A stretch of DNA of 64,000 bases from Barnesiella intestinihominis YIT 11860 (GTDB lineage Bacteria; Bacteroidota; Bacteroidia; Bacteroidales; Barnesiellaceae), in NCBI RefSeq assembly GCF_000296465.1, contig NZ_JH815204.1, positions 681,681 through 745,680 of the forward strand. The letters are read 5' to 3'. Positions 46,655-53,850 of the stretch are shown in pieces. Positions within the stretch are counted from its first letter, which is position 1. Every line of letters begins with the position of its first letter. The translations under genes were made by a program, and so were the position numbers. The notes under the pieces were generated by a model that was not told the DNA's origin, searched no databases, and saw nothing but the letters and a program-made list of their open reading frames with translations.

Positions 46655-47434
46655 TTACTCCTCGTCGAATCTCAAATGTTTCACCGTCGTCCGTTTATCT
46701 ATGATCAATTTTAGAGCCTCCACTCCTATCAATACATGTTCTTCTACGAAATCTCGCGTGATTTTTTTGTCACTTTCTTCTGTTTTAACTCCCGTTGAAA
46801 TCATCGGCTGGTCTGAAACCAACAACAATGCTCCTACCGGAATCTGATTTGCGAATCCAACTGAAAACAATGTGGCTGTTTCCATATCGACGGCCATACA
46901 ACGTATGCGACGTAAATAGTCTTTGAAATTATCGTCAAACTCCCATACCCGACGGTTAGTCGTGTAAACCGTTCCGGTCCAGTAGTCTCGATGGTGATTC
47001 CTGACGGCTGTGGAAACTGCCCGTTGCAACATGAAAGCCGGCAATGCCGGGACTTCTGGTGGAAAGTAGTCGTTCGATGTCCCTTCCCCACGAATGGCAG
47101 CTATCGGTAAAATATAATCGCCTAATTTGTTTACCTTTTTTATACCGCCGCATTTACCTAAAAACAATACGGCTTCTGGTTTTACGGCACTTAACAAGTC
47201 CATAACCGTAGCTGCATTGGCACTACCCATTCCAAAATTAATAATCGTCACCCCATCGGCCGATGCACTAGGCATATTACTGTCCTCTCCTAAAATAGGA
47301 ACATGAAAGTGGGTTGCGAATATTTCGACATATTTAGAGAAGTTTGTCAATAATATATACTTCGTAAAATCTTTAACGGGTCTTTGGGTATATCGGGGTA
47401 GCCAATTCTCGACAATTTCTTGCTTTGTCTTCAT
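46655..47434 (-). CDS. amn: AMP nucleosidase
   Basis: From ATG 47434 (MKTKQEIVENWLPRYTQ) it is 259 residues; the frame is open 16 codons up, but the shorter start matches family openings. It cleaves AMP to adenine and ribose 5-phosphate. Nucleoside-phosphorylase-fold motifs: INFGMGSANAATVMDLLS, AVLFLGKCGGIKK, YFPPEVPALPAF, CMAVDMETATLFSVGF and LLLVSDQPM. It is the short Bacteroidota form without the long N-domain of E. coli Amn. Operon with holA, 2 nt apart. Divergent from the HsdR-N gene. Confidence 0.9.
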   Translation of the reverse strand: MKTKQEIVENWLPRYTQRPVKDFTKYILLTNFSKYVEIFATHFHVPILGEDSNMPSASADGVTIINFGMGSANAATVMDLLSAVKPEAVLFLGKCGGIKKVNKLGDYILPIAAIRGEGTSNDYFPPEVPALPAFMLQRAVSTAVRNHHRDYWTGTVYTTNRRVWEFDDNFKDYLRRIRCMAVDMETATLFSVGFANQIPVGALLLVSDQPMISTGVKTEESDKKITRDFVEEHVLIGVEALKLIIDKRTTVKHLRFDEE

Positions 47435-47496
47435 AAATATGTAATTTTGGAGTAAATTTACAGAAATAATTAGAAAGAACAAATATCAAATATGAG

Positions 47497-47946
47497 ATGA
47501 TCGAGTTAAATCTACCGCCGTATCCCTATAAAGTAAAACAAGAAAAAGATAAGATTCTTATTTTCGATGAATTGAGAAGGCGATATGTAACCTTGACTCC
47601 CGAAGAATGGGTCAGGCAACATTTTGTTGCCTACCTTGTTAATCAAAAAAAATTTCCTCGCGGATTAATCGGGAATGAAATCTCTTTGACTCTCAACAAA
47701 TGTAATCGCCGATGTGATACGATTGTTTATGATCGAAACGGGAATCCATTGTGTATAGCGGAATATAAAGCGCCTCATGTCGAGATTACACAAAAAACTT
47801 TCGATCAGATCGTTCGATATAATCTTGTATTGCAAGTGAGCTATTTGTTTGTTTCTAATGGTATGAAACATTATTGTTGCCATATAAATTATACCACCAA
47901 TAGTTATACATTTTTACCCGATATTCCTTTGTATAAGGATTTATAA
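47497..47946 (+). CDS. Orphan HsdR-N-terminal-like PD-(D/E)XK protein
   Basis: A 149-residue protein matching the type I restriction enzyme HsdR N-terminal nuclease domain: Glu61, Asp74 in RRCDTIVYD and the pair Glu89/Lys91 in CIAEYKAPH, the PD-(D/E)XK core. There is no helicase part, and no HsdM or HsdS gene, so it is not a working type I restriction unit. It is a stand-alone protein found widely in Bacteroidota with unknown role; the placement next to a DNA-repair-like MGMT gene and holA suggests DNA metabolism. ATG 47497 was chosen; an ATG at 47492 hits a stop after two codons. 8 nt before the MGMT-like gene. Confidence 0.8.
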   Translation: MIELNLPPYPYKVKQEKDKILIFDELRRRYVTLTPEEWVRQHFVAYLVNQKKFPRGLIGNEISLTLNKCNRRCDTIVYDRNGNPLCIAEYKAPHVEITQKTFDQIVRYNLVLQVSYLFVSNGMKHYCCHINYTTNSYTFLPDIPLYKDL

Positions 47947-47954
47947 CCACGCTT

Positions 47955-48266
47955 ATGTCTTGTGTTCCCGACGATTTTTACGAACAAGTATATAACATAG
48001 TTAGTCAAGTTCCATCAGGAACAGTGATAACATTTAAAAGTATCGCTGTTTTAATGGGGTATCCCCAGCATGCCCGTTTGGTAGGACGAGCATTAAAACT
48101 TGTTCCTAAAAACCTGAATATCCCTTGTCATCGGGTCGTTAATTGTCAAGGACGACTTGTCCCCGACTGGATTGAGCAGAAAGAACTATTATCCCGAGAA
48201 GGAATATCGTTTACACCAAAGGGATATGTAGATATGAAACGATTCGCTTGGCGTTTTTGGGATTGA
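47955..48266 (+). CDS. MGMT-family protein (methylated-DNA-cysteine methyltransferase DNA-binding domain)
   Basis: A 103-residue stand-alone C-terminal domain of O6-alkylguanine-DNA alkyltransferases: VPSGTVITFKSIAVLMG, the helix-turn-helix RLVGRALKLVP and the active-site loop IPCHRVVN with Cys58 present. Alkyltransferase-like proteins (ATL) have Trp at that Cys, so this one may still transfer alkyl groups or act as a damage sensor. It lacks the N-terminal domain of Ogt/Ada. It follows the HsdR-N gene by 8 nt and ends at a bidirectional hairpin. Confidence 0.85.
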   Translation: MSCVPDDFYEQVYNIVSQVPSGTVITFKSIAVLMGYPQHARLVGRALKLVPKNLNIPCHRVVNCQGRLVPDWIEQKELLSREGISFTPKGYVDMKRFAWRFWD

Positions 48267-48276
48267 TTAAAAAATA

Positions 48277-48303
48277 AAAAAGCTCACTTGCAGTGAGCTT
48301 TTT
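48277..48303. terminator. Bidirectional terminator between the MGMT-like gene and tRNA-Cys
   Basis: A 12-bp stem AAAAAGCTCACT/AGTGAGCTTTTT with a 3-nt loop. T-runs lie on both sides, so it ends the MGMT-like gene (plus) and the tRNA (minus). Confidence 0.88.
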
Positions 48304-48305
48304 AG

Positions 48306-48376
48306 AGGTTCCTGGCAGAATCGAACTGCCGTAAACGGTTTTGCAGACCGGTGCCTAACCACTCGGCCAAGGAACC
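48306..48376 (-). tRNA. tRNA-Cys (anticodon GCA)
   Basis: On the minus strand the cloverleaf is complete: acceptor stem GGTTCCT/AGGAACC, D-arm with GAGTGGTTAGGC, anticodon arm CGGTCTGCAAAACCG giving GCA, and T-arm GGCAGTTCGATTCTGCC. The discriminator base is U, as expected for tRNA-Cys. The 3' CCA is not encoded. A promoter and a terminator flank it. Confidence 0.97.
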
Positions 48377-48402
48377 CTTATTCTTTTGAGTGATTGCGAG
48401 TG

Positions 48403-48433
48403 CAAAGGTATATTATATTTTTCTATTTTCCAA
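48403..48433 (-). promoter_or_regulatory. Promoter of tRNA-Cys
   Basis: On the minus strand: TTG (48433-48431), 20-nt spacer, TACCTTTG (48410-48403), 26 nt before the tRNA. Confidence 0.65.
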
Positions 48434-48453
48434 TATTCGAGCTTATTTTTTTT

Positions 48454-48621
48454 CTATCTTTTCTTATCTATTTTTTCGACCTTGCAAGGCTTGTTACACC
48501 CGCAACAAGCAGATGTTGGCGACTTACGATTTCGTACCATCTTGAATATCTTATGTATAACATAAAATACAACTATTAAGAGGATAACACCTACTATTAA
48601 AGATTGAATCGTTGAATTCAT
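48454..48621 (-). CDS. FeoB-associated Cys-rich membrane protein
   Basis: A 55-residue protein, easy to miss. One transmembrane helix (IQSLIVGVILLIVVFYVIH) is followed by a basic tail with a Cys cluster, SACCGCNKPCKVEK, the pattern of the FeoB-associated Cys-rich family. It lies 3 nt after the DUF3267 gene, in the feoAB operon. Family members are thought to assist FeoB ferrous-iron transport, perhaps as FeoC-like partners; the Cys cluster may bind iron. Function is inferred from family and place. Confidence 0.88.
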   Translation of the reverse strand: MNSTIQSLIVGVILLIVVFYVIHKIFKMVRNRKSPTSACCGCNKPCKVEKIDKKR

Positions 48622-48624
48622 AAT

Positions 48625-49260
48625 TTATTTTTCCATAAAATAAGTAAAACGGTTATCGATATCATCGACGGTAATAACATTACGGCGTTTGTATCGCTTC
48701 ATATAAGATAACATAGATAAATCTCCAGAACAAGAAACGATGTGAAACAATAATATTGCGGCGATCGAGATTTTTCCCCATAAAGGTACTGGTGACAAAA
48801 GTAATAGTATCAATAATACCGATAGGATATAAAAGGGTGCGAGAGCTATTCGTCGAAAAGTTTTATAATCGGTCGCAAAATTATGTGCGGCTGCATAAAA
48901 CACAAATGACTTCCAGATGGCTCCAAAACGTACATCATTAGCTCCCTCTTTTTTGTATGCAATCCAATGAATAAATTCATGTACCGGAATTATCAGAGCA
49001 CAACCCAGAATAGAAAATACGACACATTTCAATATCTGTATCCCGAATTGTGAGAAAGATAATGAATCGGACCATAGTTTTCCCATAGCGAATCCTATAA
49101 AAAACAGTATGAAGAACCCGCTTATGAAAACGATCCAAATTATATGATTTTTACGAGGTTTGTTTCTCTCTAAAAATGTTTTTATATCGTCATATATAAA
49201 TGAATCAATGACCTGATATCCGTCTTTTTCATAAGACGACAAAAATGTTTGTTTATCCAT
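48625..49260 (-). CDS. DUF3267 membrane protein, putative zincin metalloprotease
   Basis: A 211-residue protein with four or so hydrophobic helices (~40-60, 77-93, 150-170, 172-190). The segment PVHEFIHWIAYKKEG (His94, Glu95, His98) is an HExxH zinc site embedded in a membrane helix, the hallmark of DUF3267. Whether it cuts proteins is unproven. It starts 1 nt after feoB ends and is followed 3 nt later by the FeoB-associated gene, so it is translated as part of the iron operon. A role in turnover or maturation of iron-uptake proteins is a guess. Confidence 0.82.
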   Translation of the reverse strand: MDKQTFLSSYEKDGYQVIDSFIYDDIKTFLERNKPRKNHIIWIVFISGFFILFFIGFAMGKLWSDSLSFSQFGIQILKCVVFSILGCALIIPVHEFIHWIAYKKEGANDVRFGAIWKSFVFYAAAHNFATDYKTFRRIALAPFYILSVLLILLLLSPVPLWGKISIAAILLFHIVSCSGDLSMLSYMKRYKRRNVITVDDIDNRFTYFMEK

Positions 49261-49261
49261 A

Positions 49262-51670
49262 CTAAATAATTAGTAGTCCTATTTGATAGACTAAGAATGA
49301 AACGATCCAAGCTACTCCTGTATTGTATAACACCGTAAATGCCCCCCATTTCCAACTTCCCGCTTCTTTGGCTACCGCAATGACAGAGGCGATACACGGG
49401 AAGTACAGTAATACAAATACCATAAAGGAAAGCGCTACTAACGGTGTGAAATCGGGAACTCCCGTAACAGGATTCGGCTGTGATATTTTTTGAGACAAAG
49501 ATATGGTTTCGTCGGCATCGCTTTCGGAATATAATACACCGAGTGTGCTTACCACCAATTCTTTGGCTGCTGTCCCAGAAAGTAAAGAAGTCGTTACTTT
49601 CCAATTAAAGCCCAGTGGTTCCACAAGGGGGGTAACAGCTTGGCCTATTTTCCCTAAATAAGAATTGCTTTGTTGTTCCATTTGCTCATGAGGAGTAAGT
49701 TCTCTTTCATAAGAGGCTTTGGGACGTGGATAGTAACTTAAAAACCACACGATGACAGAGGCAACTAATATAACCCCACCCATTTTGCGTAGATATTGTT
49801 CGGCTTTATTCCACATGTGGCGAAAAGTAGCTTTCGCTGTCGGCATACGATATGGTGGTAATTCCATGACGAAGGGTGTTTCATCTACTTTAAAGAAGAA
49901 ACGGCGCATCAATTTGGCCGTAATAACCGCAACAATAATTCCGAATAAATACAGTCCTATAAATACCAGACTAGCGTATTGAGGGAAAAAAGTACCTACC
50001 AACAAAATGTAAATAGGTATTCTGGCACTACACGAGATAAATGGGTTTATAAGAATGGTTATCAATCGACTGCTACGACTCTCGATAGTCCGGGTCGCCA
50101 TAATGGCTGGCACATTACACCCGAATCCCATAACAAGAGGAATAAAAGATTTTCCGTGCAACCCTATTTTGTGCATGATTTTATCCATGATAAAAGCGGC
50201 CCGAGCCATATATCCTGAGTCTTCCATGAACGAAATAAACAGATAGAGTATTAAAATGTTAGGTAGAAAAACTATTACCCCTCCTACTCCTCCGAGAATA
50301 CCATCGATCAATAGATCTTTTAATGGTCCAGAAGGCATATAATTACCTATAATTTCGGATAACCATGCGACTCCATTTTCGATCCACTCCATAGGATATG
50401 CCCCGATGGAAAAGGTCGCCTCGAACATCAGCCACATCAAGAAAATAAATATAGGAAATCCGAATAGTTTATTTGTGACGAAAGAGTCTATAATACGAGT
50501 CGTTTTCGCTTCCTCTTTATCTCCCGGTCTATATGTTTCCGCCAAAGCTCCCGATATGAATCCATACTTTTCATTGGCAATAGCCGACTCTATGTCTTCA
50601 TTAAGCGTTGTTTCTATTTTCTCGACTTCTGCATTGCGGATATTCATCAATTCGGGATAGGACTCGGAACCTTCCAGCATTCGCTTGACTTCCGTATCTC
50701 CTTCGAGTATCTTAATCGCTAAATATCGAGGTGAGAACTCCCGGTTACAAGTAGGGTCTTTTTTTAATAAGTCTTTTAGAGGGGTAATACTGTTTTCGAT
50801 TACTTTCCCTAAACCGACATGAACATGACGAACCGACTCATCACGGCCTTCATATACCTCGATAATGGTATCGAATAGTTGATTTACACCTTTTCCAGAA
50901 CGTGATACGGTGGGCACAATAGGAACTCCAATCATATTTCCCAAATGCTTATAGTCGATTTTTCCACCGCTTTGCTCCAATTCATCAAACATATTCAGAG
51001 CAATCACCATGCGGTAATCCATATCTATTAATTCTGTGGTCAAATATAGATTCCTTTCCAAATTGGAAGCTACGACTACATTGACAATAACATCGGGAAT
51101 TTCATTTTTTAAATAACGGCGAACATATAGCTCTTCCGGAGAATAGGCCGAAAGAGAGTATGTACCCGGTAAATCGCATATGTTGAAGTGATAACCTTTA
51201 TATTCGAAAAATCCCTTTTTGGCATCGACCGTAACGCCGCTATAATTGCCCACATGCTCATGTGCACCGGAGGCAACGTTGAATAAAGATGTTTTTCCAC
51301 AGTTGGGATTTCCGACCAAAGCTATATTTATTGTTTTACTACTTTGGGTAAGCGCTCTCTCTATACAGTCGTCTTCCTCGGTTTTCCAACTTTCTACATT
51401 TAGTTTGTTTTTTTCTCCCTGTCGATTTTCGAGTTGATTCGCTTCTTCGGGAGTAATAACTTCGACTAATGAAGCCTCACTGCGTCTTAGAGAGATTTCA
51501 TAGTCCATTATTTTATATTTAATGGGATCTTTCAATGGAGCATTCAATTCGACAAGCACCGTTTGTCCCCGAACGAACCCCATCTCGATAATTCGTTTTC
51601 GAAATGCTCCATAGCCTAATACCTTAACAACAACAGCTTTATCTCCTGTTTGCAAATCGGACAATCGCAT
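49262..51670 (-). CDS. feoB: Ferrous iron transport protein, FeoA-FeoB fusion
   Basis: An 802-residue fusion. FeoA (1-72, MRLSDLQTGDKAVVVKVLG, MGFVRGQTVLVEL) is followed by a linker and the FeoB G-domain with G1 GNPNCGKTS (~118), G3 DLPGTYSLSAYSPEE and G4 NMFDE. The membrane part carries two Gate motifs, GFGCNVPAIMATRTIE and INPFISCSARIPIY, and ~10 helices. It imports Fe2+ across the inner membrane. The fusion is common in Bacteroidota. First gene of an operon with DUF3267 and the FeoB-associated protein. A near-perfect palindrome lies 76-102 nt upstream. Confidence 0.95.
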   Translation of the reverse strand: MRLSDLQTGDKAVVVKVLGYGAFRKRIIEMGFVRGQTVLVELNAPLKDPIKYKIMDYEISLRRSEASLVEVITPEEANQLENRQGEKNKLNVESWKTEEDDCIERALTQSSKTINIALVGNPNCGKTSLFNVASGAHEHVGNYSGVTVDAKKGFFEYKGYHFNICDLPGTYSLSAYSPEELYVRRYLKNEIPDVIVNVVVASNLERNLYLTTELIDMDYRMVIALNMFDELEQSGGKIDYKHLGNMIGVPIVPTVSRSGKGVNQLFDTIIEVYEGRDESVRHVHVGLGKVIENSITPLKDLLKKDPTCNREFSPRYLAIKILEGDTEVKRMLEGSESYPELMNIRNAEVEKIETTLNEDIESAIANEKYGFISGALAETYRPGDKEEAKTTRIIDSFVTNKLFGFPIFIFLMWLMFEATFSIGAYPMEWIENGVAWLSEIIGNYMPSGPLKDLLIDGILGGVGGVIVFLPNILILYLFISFMEDSGYMARAAFIMDKIMHKIGLHGKSFIPLVMGFGCNVPAIMATRTIESRSSRLITILINPFISCSARIPIYILLVGTFFPQYASLVFIGLYLFGIIVAVITAKLMRRFFFKVDETPFVMELPPYRMPTAKATFRHMWNKAEQYLRKMGGVILVASVIVWFLSYYPRPKASYERELTPHEQMEQQSNSYLGKIGQAVTPLVEPLGFNWKVTTSLLSGTAAKELVVSTLGVLYSESDADETISLSQKISQPNPVTGVPDFTPLVALSFMVFVLLYFPCIASVIAVAKEAGSWKWGAFTVLYNTGVAWIVSFLVYQIGLLII

Positions 51671-51745
51671 ACTAAAAATTTTATCGTGTTAATTTCGATT
51701 GCAAATTTCGTAATTTGTTCCGATTTCTATTCTATTTTCTGTGTA

Positions 51746-51772
51746 TATTATTTATAATCCGTATAAATAATA
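51746..51772 (-). promoter_or_regulatory. Candidate operator upstream of feoAB
   Basis: TATTATTTATA / TATAAATAATA, a perfect 11-bp inverted repeat with 5-nt spacer ATCCG (51746-51756 and 51762-51772), 76-102 nt before the feoAB start. It is the right size for a dimer of a metal-responsive regulator. No match to a known Fur box was forced. No TAnnTTTG promoter was found for feoAB. Confidence 0.5.
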
Positions 51773-51793
51773 ACATATTTTTGCACACTGTGG

Positions 51794-51832
51794 AATAAAG
51801 CAGGATAATTTTCTATTTTATCCTGCTTTATT
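51794..51832 (-). terminator. Terminator after the PurF-like gene
   Basis: A 14-bp perfect stem AATAAAGCAGGATA/TATCCTGCTTTATT with an 11-nt loop, 19 nt after the PurF-like stop. Confidence 0.85.
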
Positions 51833-51851
51833 TCCGTTTGTCTGAATCTAT

Positions 51852-53744
51852 TTATAACTGTCGTTTGTTGTCTATTCCCTCAACGAAATTTATAAAAGCA
51901 TTATTGACTAATCTGTTTCCTCCGGGAGTAGGATAGTTTCCTGAAAAATACCAGTCACCCGGGTGGTTAGGAATAGCTTGATGCAACCCTTCTAATGTTT
52001 GATAGATGATTTCCACTTGTGAAGTAATATCTTCCGAAGTTAACATTCGTGCTATTTTCTTCGATATTTCCTTTTGGGTAAAAGGTGCATAAATTTCTTT
52101 TACATAGTTGGTTATCTGTTCTTTGGGGAAATTTTGCTGTGCTTTGGATTTGTTGTATACATCTTCAATGATATGCTGCATTCCCCTGTCGTTCAGTAAT
52201 TCTATTGCCGCTTTGAAAGCGATAAATTCTCCCATTCGGGACATATCGATGCCGTAACAATCTGGAAATCTAACTTGGGGAGAAGACGACACGATGATTA
52301 TCTTTTTGGGATGCAATCGGTCCAATATTTTTATAATACTTTGTTTTAATGTCGTGCCGCGAACAATACTGTCATCTATAATAACCAAATTATCGATGTC
52401 CGCTTGTACTGTTCCATAAGTAATATCGTATACATGTGCAGCCAAATCGTCTCTTGTATCTCCCTCGGCGATGAAAGTCCGTAGTTTTATATCCTTGATG
52501 GCGACTTTCTCAGAACGCACTTTGAGTGAAAGTATATGTTTTAACTCACTGTCGTTTAATGGAGCAGTAGCATTGCGCAACATATAGAATTTTTGCTCGC
52601 TCAAATAATTATTCAGTCCTTCGAGCATACCATAAAAAGCGACCTCGGCCGTATTCGGAATAAATGAGAATACAGTATGCTCCAAGTCATAATCAATGCT
52701 TTCCAATATTTGAGAAGTCAAATATCGACCTAATTCTTTCCGTTCTTTATAAATATCGATATCGCTCCCTCTTGAAAAATAGATACGTTCGAATGAGCAG
52801 GCGCTGTAATTTCGAGGTGGCAGGATTTGTTCTGTGTGTATGTTTCCCCTACGGTTTACCACCAAACATTCTCCCGGCTGTAACTCTTTGACTTGCTCCA
52901 CGGATAGATTCATTGTAGTTTGTATCACCGGACGTTCAGATGCGACGACGACAATCTCGTCATCGGCATAATAAAACGCCGGTCGTATGCCATGCGGGTC
53001 GCGGAATGAAAACATATCGCCACTGCCCGTCATTCCACAAATCACGTATCCCCCATCCCAAATTCGAGCCGGCTTTTTGAGAATATCGGCAATATTAAGA
53101 TTTTCCTCGATCGATTTTGTTATTGCGATGTCGTCCAATCCTTCTTTCTTATATCGGTCATAGAGCTTTTGATTCTCCATGTCGAGAGCATGTCCGACTT
53201 GTTCCAGCAAGACAAAAGTATCGGCGTAGCTACGCGGGTGTTGCCCCTGTGCGACAATACTATTAAAAATCTCATCTACATTAGTCATATTAAAGTTACC
53301 GCACAGTAACAAATTTCTCGATCGCCAATTTCCTCTTCTCAAAAAAGGGTGTACGTAAGATAAGCCTGAACGTCCTGTCGTACTATAACGTAAGTGCCCC
53401 ATATAAACCTCACCGGCAAACGGTAAATGTAGGGCTGCCCAGTCGGCATCTGCCGTATCGTGAGGAGTGTTCTTGATTTGGTCCTTTATGTTTGCGAAAA
53501 TTTCTTGAATTGCACTTGTTCCGATGGCACGTTCACGGTAAATAAACTCCTCGGCTGGGCGAGCATGTAACTTTACGCACGCTAAACCGGCTCCTTCCTG
53601 TCCCCGATTATGCTGTTTTTCCATCAAAAGATACAACTTGTTCAACCCATATAAATATGAACCGTACTTTTTTTGATAATAAGAGAGCGGTTTTAACAAT
53701 CGCACCATTGCTATACCGCACTCATGCTTAATAATTTCTGTCAT
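51852..53744 (-). CDS. PurF-like glutamine phosphoribosylpyrophosphate amidotransferase
   Basis: From ATG 53744 (MTEIIKHECGIAMV) it is 630 residues; family PurF is ~500. The glutaminase half has Cys9 (HECGIAM), MGHLRYSTTG, CGNFNMTN and FRDPHGIRPAF. The phosphoribosyl half has IDDSIVRGTTLKQSI (PRPP loop) and RFPDCYGIDMSRMGEF. Extra residues include an insertion near 60-100 and a C-terminal extension (~540-630). It may make phosphoribosylamine for purines or serve a related role. A terminator separates it from glnN, so no clear promoter of its own was found and partial read-through may supply it. The N-terminal residues before Cys9 would have to be cut off for activity as in PurF. Confidence 0.85.
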   Translation of the reverse strand: MTEIIKHECGIAMVRLLKPLSYYQKKYGSYLYGLNKLYLLMEKQHNRGQEGAGLACVKLHARPAEEFIYRERAIGTSAIQEIFANIKDQIKNTPHDTADADWAALHLPFAGEVYMGHLRYSTTGRSGLSYVHPFLRRGNWRSRNLLLCGNFNMTNVDEIFNSIVAQGQHPRSYADTFVLLEQVGHALDMENQKLYDRYKKEGLDDIAITKSIEENLNIADILKKPARIWDGGYVICGMTGSGDMFSFRDPHGIRPAFYYADDEIVVVASERPVIQTTMNLSVEQVKELQPGECLVVNRRGNIHTEQILPPRNYSACSFERIYFSRGSDIDIYKERKELGRYLTSQILESIDYDLEHTVFSFIPNTAEVAFYGMLEGLNNYLSEQKFYMLRNATAPLNDSELKHILSLKVRSEKVAIKDIKLRTFIAEGDTRDDLAAHVYDITYGTVQADIDNLVIIDDSIVRGTTLKQSIIKILDRLHPKKIIIVSSSPQVRFPDCYGIDMSRMGEFIAFKAAIELLNDRGMQHIIEDVYNKSKAQQNFPKEQITNYVKEIYAPFTQKEISKKIARMLTSEDITSQVEIIYQTLEGLHQAIPNHPGDWYFSGNYPTPGGNRLVNNAFINFVEGIDNKRQL

Positions 53745-53772
53745 ATAATGTTCTATCAATAATCAAGAAACA

Positions 53773-53821
53773 AAAATGAGCCATAACCCGATATTTTTAT
53801 TTTTCTGTTATAGCTCATTTT
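53773..53821 (-). terminator. Terminator after glnN
   Basis: AAAATGAGC-ATAAC with GTTAT-GCTCATTTT (one internal mismatch) and a 19-nt loop, then TTTTTG on the minus strand. It lies 30 nt after glnN and 29 nt before the PurF-like start. Confidence 0.78.
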
Positions 53822-53850
53822 ATAATATTCAAATTTTACTGTCCCGAAAA

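Noticed and set aside
47497-47946. A type I restriction-modification system
   Set aside because: Only an HsdR N-terminal-like domain is present; no helicase part, HsdM or HsdS.
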